Shown here one piece after another: positions 16,931-24,336 of a stretch of DNA of 64,000 nucleotides. How positions within the stretch are numbered: the first letter of the stretch is position 1; each line of letters begins with the position of its first letter. The notes under the pieces are model-generated. The model had not been told where the DNA came from, did no database searches, and saw only the letters and a list, made by a program, of their open reading frames with translations. Origin of the DNA: Chloroflexota bacterium (lineage in GTDB: Bacteria; Chloroflexota; Dehalococcoidia; Tepidiformales; Tepidiformaceae); assembly GCA_026705605.1 (NCBI GenBank), contig JAPPAK010000003.1, positions 124,728-188,727 of the forward strand. Reading direction: 5' to 3'. A program made the position numbers and the translations under genes.

Positions 16931-18061
16931 TTGAGTTACACAGTGGACAGGGAACTGCTCCCGGACATCAAGGTCATCGGAGTCGGCGGGGGCGGCGGCA
17001 ACGCCGTCAACCGCATGGTTCACGCCAACATCCCGGGCGTGACCTTCGTGGCCGTGAACACCGACGCGCAGGCGCTCGCCAGCTCGGACGCGGAGATGCG
17101 CCTGCGCATCGGCGAGAAGCTGACGAAAGGCCTGGGCGTCGGGGGCGACCCCACGCGCGGCGAGCGCGCCGCCGAGGAGAGCCGGGCCGAGCTCGAGGAG
17201 CTGCTGAACGGCGCCGAGATGGTGTTCGTGGCGGCCGGCATGGGAGGCGGCACCGGCACCGGCGCCGCGCCGGTTGTGGCCGAGGTGGCGCGCGAAGTCG
17301 GCGCGCTCACGATCGGCACGGTCACGACGCCGTTCGCCTGGGAGGGCGCGACGCGCACGCAGGCGGCCCGCGGCGGCATCGACAAGCTTCGGGAGAAGGT
17401 CGACACGCTGATCTCAATCCCGAACTCGCGGCTGCTGGAAAGCTGCCCGGACGACTACACCATGAACGAAGCGTTCGAGATGGCCGACGACGTGCTTCGG
17501 CAGGCGATCCAGGCGATCTCGAACATCATCAGCCAGAACGGCGCGATCAACCTCGACTTCAACGACGTTCGTACGGTGATGAGCGAAGCGGGACCCGCTC
17601 TCCTCGCCATCGGGGACGCGTCGGGCGAGAACCGCGCCGCGGAAGCGGCGAAGAAGGCCACGGCCAGCCCGCTCCTCGATCAGACGATCAACGGGGCGAC
17701 GAACGTGCTCTTCAACGTCACGCACGACGGGAACCTGAAGCTGCGCGAGCTCGACATCGCCGCCCGCGTCATCGCGGAGGTGGTCGACAGCACGGCGAAC
17801 ATCATCTTCGGCACCGTCATCGACCCGTCGGTCGGGGACTCGGTGCACATGACGGTCATCGCGACGGGGTTCTCGGAGACGCAGGCCCCAACGGTTGGCC
17901 TGACCCGGGAGAACGCGGCACGACCCGTACCGCTGGAGCTTCCGGGCATTTCCAACGAGGAGGACGCTGAATTGCCGGCGTTTCTTCGGCGCAACATCCG
18001 CTCAATGAGCGAAGTCAGCGCCAACGGCGATCGAGAAGCGAGGATGGCTGAAAGGAGGTAG
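16931..18061 (+). CDS. ftsZ: Cell division GTPase FtsZ (TTG start)
   Basis: Tubulin homologue that forms the Z-ring. The 376-residue protein has IKVIGVGGGGGNAVNRM, the tubulin signature GGGTGTG (105-111), NxD-type NLDFNDVRTVM (T7 loop), and a short variable linker followed by ELPAFLRRN near the end. The extreme tail (MAERR) lacks an obvious canonical FtsA/ZipA-binding peptide. The start is TTG with a strong Shine-Dalgarno. As last gene of the operon it is followed by a terminator. No sepF, ylm or divIVA gene follows. Confidence 0.97.
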   Translation: MSYTVDRELLPDIKVIGVGGGGGNAVNRMVHANIPGVTFVAVNTDAQALASSDAEMRLRIGEKLTKGLGVGGDPTRGERAAEESRAELEELLNGAEMVFVAAGMGGGTGTGAAPVVAEVAREVGALTIGTVTTPFAWEGATRTQAARGGIDKLREKVDTLISIPNSRLLESCPDDYTMNEAFEMADDVLRQAIQAISNIISQNGAINLDFNDVRTVMSEAGPALLAIGDASGENRAAEAAKKATASPLLDQTINGATNVLFNVTHDGNLKLRELDIAARVIAEVVDSTANIIFGTVIDPSVGDSVHMTVIATGFSETQAPTVGLTRENAARPVPLELPGISNEEDAELPAFLRRNIRSMSEVSANGDREARMAERR

Positions 18062-18114
18062 CCGCCAAAACCGGGCGCACGGTTGAGTCCGGCAGGACTG
18101 CTTCTCGACCAGAC

Positions 18115-18161
18115 GGGCGGGACCTGGAGCCTTGGGAGATGGCGACAGGTCCCGTCCTTTT
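18115..18161 (+). terminator. Rho-independent terminator of the dcw operon
   Basis: GGGCGGGACCTG (18115-18126) pairs with CAGGTCCCGTCC (18146-18157), a 12-bp stem with one G-U and a 19-base loop, followed by TTTTCT. It lies 54 bases after the ftsZ stop and in front of the convergent hydrolase gene. The rest of 18062-18239 holds no gene I can support. Confidence 0.75.
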
Positions 18162-18239
18162 CTGTGAGCTATGCGCCGGCCACCCCGCCGGCGGCACCTC
18201 TCCTTTCAGCCAGATCGTCACGGTATCACGGGGGGTCAA

Positions 18240-18983
18240 CTACTTACCACCGGATTCCGCATCGGCGGGCCACTCGACGGTGCGGCCGCTCTCCATCGCC
18301 TCGCCGAGCAGGCGCGCCTCGATCCAGGGCGCCAACAGGTCGTCGAGGGCCTCCGCCACGGTCCCGAGGGAGTGGCCGGCGTCTCCGTAGATGACAAGGC
18401 GCTTGGGGTCGAGGGCGCGACGGTAGATGTCCTCGCTGGCCTCGGAATCGAGCACCTCGTCGGCGCTGCCGTGCACGAGCAGGAGGGGGCGGTCGAGCTC
18501 CTCGACCTGGCGGGTACCGTAGAGCTGGGGCGAGAGGGAGGCGACCCCGCGCACGAGCGGGTGGAGAGCGCCCGCCTTCACGACGACGGCGCCGCCGAAG
18601 CTGTGCCCCACGAGGACGGCATCGGTGGCGCCAATGCCCTTGAGGAAGGAGCAGCCGGCGAGAATGTCGAGGACGCACTCCTCGAAGACATTGGGCTGGC
18701 GGTAGTCGAGGCGGAGGACGCTCACGTTGCGGGGCATGAGGAGGTCGGGGAGGCGGGCGAAGAGGCCTCCGGCGGGGCCATCGAGGCCGCCCATGGCGCC
18801 ACCCGCGCAGATTGCGGCGCCGGAACCTCCCTGCACCGGATGGAAGATCCCCGGAATCTCCCCACGGCTGGTCTGGAGGACGATGGAGAGGCTCTCGGGC
18901 GTGGGGCCGGGGGCGGCGGTCACGTTGTGGAGGCTCAGCGTCAGATCATCGGGTTCGGGGCCCCGGGGGTCGGGATCGGTCAC
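18240..18983 (-). CDS. Alpha/beta hydrolase, dienelactone hydrolase/esterase-like
   Basis: The 247-residue protein has the nucleophile elbow GHSFGG (Ser near 145), an acid in the HGSADEVLD strand-turn and a histidine in the YGDAGHSL segment. These are in the right order for a Ser-Asp-His triad. The N-terminal AICAGGAMGGLDGPAG loop looks like an oxyanion-hole region, and the overall layout resembles small KANL3/Tex30-like or dienelactone-hydrolase-like enzymes. The substrate is unknown. It has no signal peptide. GTG 18983 sits 6 bases after TATCGT, a probable leaderless start. It stands alone, convergent to ftsZ. Confidence 0.85.
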   Translation of the reverse strand: MTDPDPRGPEPDDLTLSLHNVTAAPGPTPESLSIVLQTSRGEIPGIFHPVQGGSGAAICAGGAMGGLDGPAGGLFARLPDLLMPRNVSVLRLDYRQPNVFEECVLDILAGCSFLKGIGATDAVLVGHSFGGAVVVKAGALHPLVRGVASLSPQLYGTRQVEELDRPLLLVHGSADEVLDSEASEDIYRRALDPKRLVIYGDAGHSLGTVAEALDDLLAPWIEARLLGEAMESGRTVEWPADAESGGK

Positions 18984-18989
18984 GCGCGC

Positions 18990-18995
18990 ACGATA
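18990..18995 (-). promoter_or_regulatory. -10 element (TATCGT), probable leaderless promoter of the hydrolase gene
   Basis: TATCGT, then GCGCGC, then GTG 18983 on the minus strand. The 6-base spacing leaves no room for a ribosome binding site. Confidence 0.5.
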
Positions 18996-19016
18996 CAGCC
19001 CGGCGCTGGCGGCGGG

Positions 19017-19436
19017 TCAGGTGAGCCAGGCGTCCTCGGGAAGGGGGTCGCGGGGCACATCTTCGTGCGCGTTGACCATGTGGTGGGCGAGGGTTTCGAG
19101 CCTCCCCCACATGGCGTCAAATTCGTCCTGGGGGACCTGCTGCGACTCCAGGGCGGCGCGCATGTGCGTCAGCCAGAGCTGGGCGTGGTGCTCGGCGATA
19201 ACGAAGGGGAAGTGGCGGCGGCGGAGGCGGGGATGGCCGTAGCGTTCCGAATAGCGCGCTTCGCCGCCGAGCCACTGCTCGAAGAAGAGGGTCAGCTTCT
19301 CGCGGCTGGGGGTGAGGTCGTCGGGGTAGAGGGCGCGCAGGGGGGCGTCTTCGGCGACGGCATCGTAGAACGCCTCGACAATGGCCTCGACGACCTCGCG
19401 CCCGCCGATGCGTTCGAAGGGGGTCTGGGCGCTCAC
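19017..19436 (-). CDS. Group II truncated hemoglobin (HbO-like)
   Basis: Heme protein that binds O2 or NO. The 139-residue protein shows FYDAVAEDAPLRALYPD (helix B with a B10 Tyr), the LFFEQWLGGEARYSERYGHPRLRRRH block with the proximal histidine in RRRH, and the G-helix WLTHM with Trp at G8, matching trHbO-type globins. GTG 19436 overlaps the stop of the upstream ABC permease (GTGA), and this choice gives the normal globin N-terminus. It is the last gene of an ATPase-permease-globin operon, an unusual partnership. Confidence 0.9.
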   Translation of the reverse strand: MSAQTPFERIGGREVVEAIVEAFYDAVAEDAPLRALYPDDLTPSREKLTLFFEQWLGGEARYSERYGHPRLRRRHFPFVIAEHHAQLWLTHMRAALESQQVPQDEFDAMWGRLETLAHHMVNAHEDVPRDPLPEDAWLT

Positions 19437-20194
19437 GAGGTCCGCCAGCGGAGCGCGAGGAACGTGAGGGTGAAGGAGGCCGCGCCGAAGCCGAGTGTGG
19501 CGGCGGCCCCCCAGAGGATATCGAGGCCGTTCCAGCCTTCGATGATGAGGGAGCGCTGCGCCTCGAGCACATAGGTGATGGGATTGATGGTGGCGAGCAC
19601 CTCGAGCCAGTCGGCGAACACATCCTTGGGGGCGAACGCCGTGGAGAGGAAGATGAGCGGGAAGAGGAGGAGTCCGCCTGCGGCGGCCGCCTGGGGGCTG
19701 CCCGTGCGGAGCGCAATCGCGGCGTTGAAGCCGGAGTAGGCCATCCCGAATCCGAACGACCCCACGAGCAGAACGAGCAGGCCCGGGACACCCGTATCGA
19801 AGCCTGTGCCGAAGATGAGGCCCACCCCGACGATAAAGGCCGTAATGGCGACCGTGCGGACGCCATCGGCGGCGATGCGCCCGAAAACGATCGCGGAGCG
19901 GGGCGCGGGGGTGAGGAGGAGCTTGTCGAAGTAGCCGCGCTGTATGTCGGTAATGGTGCCGAGACCGGCACTCGCGGAGATGCTGGAGGCGGCGGCGAGG
20001 ATGGCGACCGGCACCTGGAAGCCCGTGAAGTTGTCGATGCCGAAGGCGTCGGCCGCGATCGAACCGATGGAGCCGACGGTGACGGCAAAGAAGAACAGGG
20101 GGATGAGGACGTTGCCGGCCTCCTGCGCGGGATTGCGGACGGCCTCCCGGAGGGAGCGCAGGGTGAGGAAGTACACGGTCGCGATGGATTGCAT
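19433..20194 (-). CDS. ABC-2 type transporter permease
   Basis: Six-helix membrane subunit of an ABC exporter (253 residues). The protein begins with a cytosolic elbow helix (TLRSLREAVRNPAQEAGNVL), has the ABC-2 signature loop region (GTITDIQRGYFDKLLLTPAPR) and ends with the LATINPITYVLEAQRSL block typical of DrrB/NodJ-like permeases. ATG 20194 overlaps the ATPase TGA by one base. Substrate unknown; DrrAB relatives export hydrophobic drugs or lipids. Confidence 0.92.
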   Translation of the reverse strand: MQSIATVYFLTLRSLREAVRNPAQEAGNVLIPLFFFAVTVGSIGSIAADAFGIDNFTGFQVPVAILAAASSISASAGLGTITDIQRGYFDKLLLTPAPRSAIVFGRIAADGVRTVAITAFIVGVGLIFGTGFDTGVPGLLVLLVGSFGFGMAYSGFNAAIALRTGSPQAAAAGGLLLFPLIFLSTAFAPKDVFADWLEVLATINPITYVLEAQRSLIIEGWNGLDILWGAAATLGFGAASFTLTFLALRWRTS

Positions 20195-21168
20195 CAAGCG
20201 GCTCCCCCCTCGGCGGGCTGCGGCTCTTCCACCCGGAGGTGGTGTCCGGTCGCCTCGAGAAAGACGTCGTCGAGGCTGGGGCGGGAGATAGCGACGTCCC
20301 CGACCTCGATGCCGGCGTCGTCGAGCGCGAGGACAATACGGGCGACCGCACGGGCACCATCCGGCACGTACACGACGGCGGAGCCGTCGGCGATCTGCAC
20401 GCGCTCGACGCCAGAGACATCGCCTGCGACCTCAGCGGCGCGGTCGAGCGCATCCGCGGCGGGAACCTGGACGGTAACGACATCGGTGCCGATGCGCGCC
20501 TTCATCTCGGCGGGGGAGCCGCGGGAGATGATGCGGCCCTCATCTATGATGGCGAGGTCGTGAGCAAGGCGGTCAGCCTCTTCGAGATACTGGGTGGTGA
20601 GGAAGATCGTGATGCCGTCATCGGTGCTGAGCTGGGTGACGTAGCGCCAGATCGCCTCCCGGCTGATCGGGTCGAGGCCCGTCGTCGGCTCATCCAGGAA
20701 GAGGATGCCGGGACGGTGAACCAGACCGGCGGCGAGATCGAGGCGGCGCTTCATGCCGCCCGAGTAGGTGCCGATCGCACGGTCGGCGGCATCCTCAAGG
20801 TCGACGATGCCGAGCAACTCCTGAACCCGCTGGCGTCCGGCGCTCCCGCCCATGCCGAAGAGCCGCGCCTGGAGCGTCAGCAGCTCACGACCGGTCTGGA
20901 CGTCGTCGAGGCCAGCTTCCTGGAGGGCGACGCCGATGCGGCGGCGCACGGCGCGGGCATCGTCGCGGATGTCGAGGCCGTCGACGCGGGCACTGCCGGC
21001 GGTCGGGCGGAGGAGGGTCGTGAGCATGCGGATGGTCGTGGTCTTGCCGGAACCGTTCTGGCCGAGGAAGCCAAAGATGGTCCCGGGCGCGATGTCGAGG
21101 TCGATGCCGTCGACGGCGCGCACTTCATCGAAGTGCTTGGTCAGACCCTGTGCCCAGATCGCGCTCAC
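20194..21168 (-). CDS. ABC transporter ATP-binding protein, DrrA-like
   Basis: ATPase subunit for the adjacent ABC-2 permease. The 324-residue protein has Walker [11 protein letters not shown], signature [10 protein letters not shown], Walker [14 protein letters not shown] and a [13 protein letters not shown] switch region, followed by a C-terminal DrrA-type extension ending [15 protein letters not shown] 21168 gives the standard N-terminus and lies 7 bases after TACGCT. Longer in-frame starts would add an uncharacteristic leader and cross the promoter. First gene of a three-gene operon with the permease and the globin. Confidence 0.95.
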   Translation of the reverse strand: MSAIWAQGLTKHFDEVRAVDGIDLDIAPGTIFGFLGQNGSGKTTTIRMLTTLLRPTAGSARVDGLDIRDDARAVRRRIGVALQEAGLDDVQTGRELLTLQARLFGMGGSAGRQRVQELLGIVDLEDAADRAIGTYSGGMKRRLDLAAGLVHRPGILFLDEPTTGLDPISREAIWRYVTQLSTDDGITIFLTTQYLEEADRLAHDLAIIDEGRIISRGSPAEMKARIGTDVVTVQVPAADALDRAAEVAGDVSGVERVQIADGSAVVYVPDGARAVARIVLALDDAGIEVGDVAISRPSLDDVFLEATGHHLRVEEPQPAEGGAA

Positions 21169-21175
21169 CGAACCG

Positions 21176-21181
21176 AGCGTA
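21176..21181 (-). promoter_or_regulatory. -10 element (TACGCT), probable leaderless promoter of the ABC-globin operon
   Basis: TACGCT is followed by 7 bases and GTG 21168. A TTGCCG-like -35 sits about 16 bases upstream on the minus strand. Confidence 0.5.
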
Positions 21182-21214
21182 GGGCATTGCGTGCGTTCGG
21201 CAAACTTCCGGGCG

Positions 21215-21913
21215 TTATGTCGCGTTTCCGGCAGCCGGTGCGGGGTGGGCCTCGCCGTTGGCGATGACCTGGGCGAGGAGGTCGAGGTTGTCGCTATTGA
21301 CGCCCGCCGCGCCGGCGCCCAGAACACGCTCCAGTTCGGCGGTCGTGTTTACCGGCCAGACGAACGTGGACACGCCACGGCCGGAGAGCTCGCTCATCAG
21401 AGCCGGTTCGACGAGCGTGATGTGCATGGAGAGGGCGTGGAAGCGCTCCCCGAGGGTGGGCATGAGCTCGGCGAGCTCGTGGGGCCAGGCGGCAGAGGGG
21501 ATGAGGCAGACGCCATCCCGCCCCTCGAACGGCTCCAGCAGCCACCACTCGCGGGTCGTGACCGCGTAGGTGCCGGAGATTCGGCGGTCGAAGGCGGCAA
21601 CGATGCCCTCGGAGAGGGCGAGGGTCTCGGACTTCAGGTCGACCATGAGCTGGACATCTGGGCCGGCGGCCTCGATGACGGCGTCCAACTCGAGCCGGGG
21701 ACCCCAGGCCGGGGAGAGCCGCCAGCGCTCGCGGAGGAGGGGCAGGGGTCCGACAGTCCTGGCGTGACGCACCTCGAGGCGGCCGCGGCGGAGCCAAACG
21801 TCGAGCTCCACGAGGTCGGCGCCGATGGACGTGGCATGCTCGAGGCGGGCGAGGTCGTTGCCGGCGCGGTGGGCGATGGCGACGGGGCGGCCTCGGGGCC
21901 GGGGACAGGTCAC
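21215..21913 (-). CDS. Glycerophosphodiester phosphodiesterase family protein
   Basis: Hydrolyses glycerophosphodiesters to glycerol-3-phosphate plus alcohol. The 232-residue TIM-barrel protein has the metal/phosphate loop AIAHRAG, the [13 protein letters not shown] strand with the acidic metal ligands, [16 protein letters not shown] and the C-terminal [25 protein letters not shown] of this family. GTG 21913 overlaps the thioesterase TGA (GTGA). No signal peptide, so probably cytosolic. The catalytic H in VRHA (normally HD) is followed by A, a minor deviation. Confidence 0.88.
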   Translation of the reverse strand: MTCPRPRGRPVAIAHRAGNDLARLEHATSIGADLVELDVWLRRGRLEVRHARTVGPLPLLRERWRLSPAWGPRLELDAVIEAAGPDVQLMVDLKSETLALSEGIVAAFDRRISGTYAVTTREWWLLEPFEGRDGVCLIPSAAWPHELAELMPTLGERFHALSMHITLVEPALMSELSGRGVSTFVWPVNTTAELERVLGAGAAGVNSDNLDLLAQVIANGEAHPAPAAGNAT

Positions 21914-22314
21914 GAAGCGGGCCCGCCTCGCTGAAGCAGGTACTGCACGTCGGGTGGAAGGGGGACGCCGCGGCCGCTCACGGTGTCGAGCCAGGCCCAC
22001 GAGTGGACGAAGGTGGCGACGGGCGTCCCGCGGGCGGTGGAACGCACGGAGAACTCCTGCTCGAAGCCCCGGTCGTCTGCGCTGGTGGTGGTGACCTCGA
22101 TGGTCACACCGTCACGCCAGGCGAGGGGGGCGTGGTAGACGGCGCGGGTCTCGCGCTGGACGGCGACGACATGGTCGGGTTTGGAGACGCCGCAGTGCTC
22201 CTCGAAGGCGGCGTAGGCGAGCTCCGTGAGCGCGAGCAGCACACCCGCGTGGACGAAGCCGGTGTCGGTGAAGGTGTCGGTGTGGCGGGTGGGGTAGGAG
22301 ATGGAGAAGGGCAC
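21910..22314 (-). CDS. Acyl-CoA thioesterase, hotdog fold (4HBT family)
   Basis: 134-residue single hotdog domain. The opening [27 protein letters not shown] has the aspartate and the V-H-A-G helix start of 4-hydroxybenzoyl-CoA-type thioesterases. The middle strand [22 protein letters not shown] and the terminal FVHSWAWLD complete the fold. GTG 22314 is the start; a CACGAT hexamer lies 6 bases upstream. It overlaps the phosphodiesterase gene by 4 bases, suggesting a two-gene lipid-turnover operon. Confidence 0.85.
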   Translation of the reverse strand: MPFSISYPTRHTDTFTDTGFVHAGVLLALTELAYAAFEEHCGVSKPDHVVAVQRETRAVYHAPLAWRDGVTIEVTTTSADDRGFEQEFSVRSTARGTPVATFVHSWAWLDTVSGRGVPLPPDVQYLLQRGGPAS

Positions 22315-22320
22315 GGCCCG

Positions 22321-22326
22321 ATCGTG
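22321..22326 (-). promoter_or_regulatory. -10-like element (CACGAT) upstream of the thioesterase gene
   Basis: CACGAT-CGGGCC-GTG on the minus strand matches the 6-base spacing seen at other leaderless starts here. The first base deviates from the TAnnnT pattern, so this is a weaker example. Confidence 0.35.
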
Positions 22327-22351
22327 AGAGTCAGGGGCGCGAGAGGCAAGC

Positions 22352-22816
22352 CTAGAAGATGACGGCGTCGACGCCCCAGACCTGGCCGGCGCCGGTCACG
22401 AAGAGGACGACGGCGATCAGGATCATCATCAGGTTCTGGCCCTGCTCGCCCTGATCCTTGAGGCCGGCGAGGAGGAGGTAGTTCAGGTTGAGGAAGGCGG
22501 CCAGCACGAGACCGGCGAAGGTGAGGATGCCGAAGGTGATGCTGACACCGGCGGCGAATTCCCCGAGGACGACCAGCCAGGAGGTGATGACCCAGGTGCG
22601 CTCGTTGCGCAGGGCGGTTGCCTTGAGGATGCCGGCGAAGGCGGGGATGGGGTGATTCTCGACGAGGCCCTCGACCCAGCCGCGGGAGCCGCCGCTGAGG
22701 AAGCCGGGCAGGTCCTTGTGGCGCACGCTCTCGAGCCACCAGAGGCCGAGGCCGATGCGAAGGATCGCGAGCCACTCCTCCTTCGTGAGCCAGTCGAAGA
22801 TGTCCAGCGGTTCCAT
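22352..22816 (-). CDS. DoxX-like membrane protein
   Basis: 154-residue protein with four predicted membrane helices. The N-terminal LRIGLGLWWLESVRHKDLPGFL resembles the DoxX/TQO subunit start, and the segments WVITSWLVVLGEFAAGVSITFGI and LAAFLNLNYLLLAG are typical of that family. The loop EGLVENHPIPAFAGILK between helices 1 and 2 is also typical. Function is unclear: relatives include the thiosulfate:quinone oxidoreductase small subunit and redox-stress proteins. It is divergent from orn, with 50 bases shared between the two promoters. Confidence 0.85.
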   Translation of the reverse strand: MEPLDIFDWLTKEEWLAILRIGLGLWWLESVRHKDLPGFLSGGSRGWVEGLVENHPIPAFAGILKATALRNERTWVITSWLVVLGEFAAGVSITFGILTFAGLVLAAFLNLNYLLLAGLKDQGEQGQNLMMILIAVVLFVTGAGQVWGVDAVIF

Positions 22817-22825
22817 GGGCGAGGG

Positions 22826-22831
22826 ATTCTA
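22826..22831 (-). promoter_or_regulatory. -10 element (TAGAAT) of the DoxX-like gene
   Basis: TAGAAT lies 9 bases before ATG 22816 on the minus strand; the mRNA would have only 2-4 untranslated bases. It is back-to-back with the orn -10 at 22855. Confidence 0.45.
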
Positions 22832-22854
22832 GCGCCCCTGAGGTCGCCTCGCGC

Positions 22855-22860
22855 TACGAT
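22855..22860 (+). promoter_or_regulatory. -10 element (TACGAT), leaderless promoter of orn
   Basis: TACGAT-CGGACG-ATG: exactly 6 bases to the start codon. The same TACGATCGG string recurs at 63858 ahead of the last gene. Confidence 0.6.
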
Positions 22861-22866
22861 CGGACG

Positions 22867-23409
22867 ATGGCAAACGAAACTCGTCCCCCGCTGGTCTGGG
22901 TCGACATGGAGATGACCGGGCTCGATGTGGCGCGTCACCACGTGCTCGAGGTGGCGGCGATCGTGACGGACGGGGACCTGAATGAGGTCGACGACGGGCT
23001 CGACCTGATCGTGCACCAGCCCGAAGAAGTTCTGGCGTTGATGGACGAGTGGTGCGTGAACCAGCACGGCCAGTCGGGGCTGACGGCGGCGGTACGGGCG
23101 TCGCGGGTCGAGCTCGCGGAGGCGGAGGCGCTGCTGCTGGAGTACCTGCGGCGGCACACGTCGGAGGGGCAGTCGCCGCTCTGCGGGAACTCGGTGGGGC
23201 ACGACAAGCGCTTCCTTGAGCGGTGGATGCCGGAGGTGGTTCAGCACCTGCACTACCGGATCATCGACGTGTCGACGGTGAAGGAGCTGGCGCTGCGCTG
23301 GTACCCGAACCTGGAACGCTTCCCCAAGGGCGAGGCGCACCGCGCGCGCGACGACATCCGCGAGTCGATCGCGGAGTTGCGCTACTACCGGGAGCAGCTC
23401 TTCCGCTAG
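22867..23409 (+). CDS. orn: Oligoribonuclease
   Basis: 3'-to-5' exoribonuclease that degrades di- and short oligoribonucleotides. The 180-residue protein has the DEDDh motifs: VDMEMTGLD (Exo I, Asp-x-Glu), CGNSVGHDKRFL (Exo II) and HRARDDIRES (Exo III, His and Asp), plus the RIIDVSTVKEL strand diagnostic of Orn. Length is standard. The Exo II loop reads SVGHD where many Orn proteins have SIGQD. The stop TAG forms a palindromic CTAG (23406-23409) shared with the convergent phosphatase stop. Confidence 0.96.
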   Translation: MANETRPPLVWVDMEMTGLDVARHHVLEVAAIVTDGDLNEVDDGLDLIVHQPEEVLALMDEWCVNQHGQSGLTAAVRASRVELAEAEALLLEYLRRHTSEGQSPLCGNSVGHDKRFLERWMPEVVQHLHYRIIDVSTVKELALRWYPNLERFPKGEAHRARDDIRESIAELRYYREQLFR

Positions 23410-24329
23410 CGGCCTCGCAAGCGTCGGGCGGCGCGCTGGATGATGCCGGGGCGGCGGATGCGTTCGCGCAGCTGGGCCAGGCCCTCGGGGGTCCCGATAA
23501 GGATCGGTCGCGACCAGTCGCGCAGAGTAGGGGTACGGTCCTCCCGGACGCGGGTGGGGGGAACGAAACGCTCGAATGGCTTCCAGGTGTTGCCCTCGCG
23601 GATCAGGGCCTCGCGACCCGCCGCTTCCGCGAGGACAAGGCCGGCGGCGACGTCCCAGACGTGTACCCCCCAGAACTGGGCGGTGGTGAAGACGCCGGTG
23701 GCGACGTAGGCGCACTCGATGGCCGCGGACCCGGTGACGCGGTTGTCCCAGCTTGCGGCACGCCCGGGGGCGCCGCCGGGAGCAGCGCTGAGGCTGCGAC
23801 GGACGCCCTGGTTCTCGACGGCCTCCACGGGCTCGCCCTCGAAACTGAGAGGCCCACCGTGGCGCGCGTGGTAGACGCCCGGCCCAAGGCCGTGGCTGGT
23901 GGAGCACCAGATCGCGCCCGCCACGGGAACGCCCTCGTGGAGGACGCCCACGGAAGCCGCGAAGAGCGGGTAGCGGTTGACGAAGTTGGTGGTGCCGTCG
24001 ACCGGGTCGATGGCCCACAGGTATTCGGCGTCGGGGAGGGGATGGTCGTCCTGTTCCTCGCCGAGGACCGCGTGGCCGGGGAGGCGTTCGGCCAAACGCT
24101 CGCGAATCATCTCCTCGACGGCACGGTCAACCTCAGAGACAGGGTCGGTGGGGGCAGCCTCCTCGGACTTGCCCTTGTCCTTGTAGTCGACGTTGATGGA
24201 GCGTCCGAGGGCGGCGGTGATCTCGGCGCCGGCGGCCTCGGCCAGCTCGCGGGCAGTCGCTTCAAGCTCCGCGAGCAAGGCGGCCCGGGACCGTGGAAGG
24301 TCGTGCTGGGGGCTGGCCTCGTCGGTCAC
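23406..24329 (-). CDS. Inositol monophosphatase family phosphatase
   Basis: Mg2+-dependent sugar-phosphate phosphatase. The 307-residue protein has GEEQDD (90-95), the metal motif WAIDPVDGTTNFVN (105-118) and VWDVAAG, all three metal-binding blocks of the IMPase/FBPase superfamily. Substrate could be inositol-1-phosphate, or fructose-1,6-bisphosphate as in dual-activity enzymes. The transaldolase-PGI/transketolase neighbours favour a sugar phosphate, by inference. GTG 24329 begins 7 bases after the preceding stop. The C-terminal ~45 residues are an Arg-rich extension. Confidence 0.88.
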   Translation of the reverse strand: MTDEASPQHDLPRSRAALLAELEATARELAEAAGAEITAALGRSINVDYKDKGKSEEAAPTDPVSEVDRAVEEMIRERLAERLPGHAVLGEEQDDHPLPDAEYLWAIDPVDGTTNFVNRYPLFAASVGVLHEGVPVAGAIWCSTSHGLGPGVYHARHGGPLSFEGEPVEAVENQGVRRSLSAAPGGAPGRAASWDNRVTGSAAIECAYVATGVFTTAQFWGVHVWDVAAGLVLAEAAGREALIREGNTWKPFERFVPPTRVREDRTPTLRDWSRPILIGTPEGLAQLRERIRRPGIIQRAARRLRGR

Positions 24330-24336
24330 GTGCAGG

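Noticed and set aside
18062-18114. Possible structured RNA or riboswitch between the ftsZ stop and the terminator.
   Set aside because: I could not match conserved riboswitch or SRP motifs, and it lies at the end of a transcript rather than before a gene.
18139-18390. A plus-strand frame after ftsZ with a CELCAGHP stretch, briefly considered as a small zinc protein.
   Set aside because: It starts inside the terminator stem and loops into the antisense of the hydrolase gene; no ribosome site.
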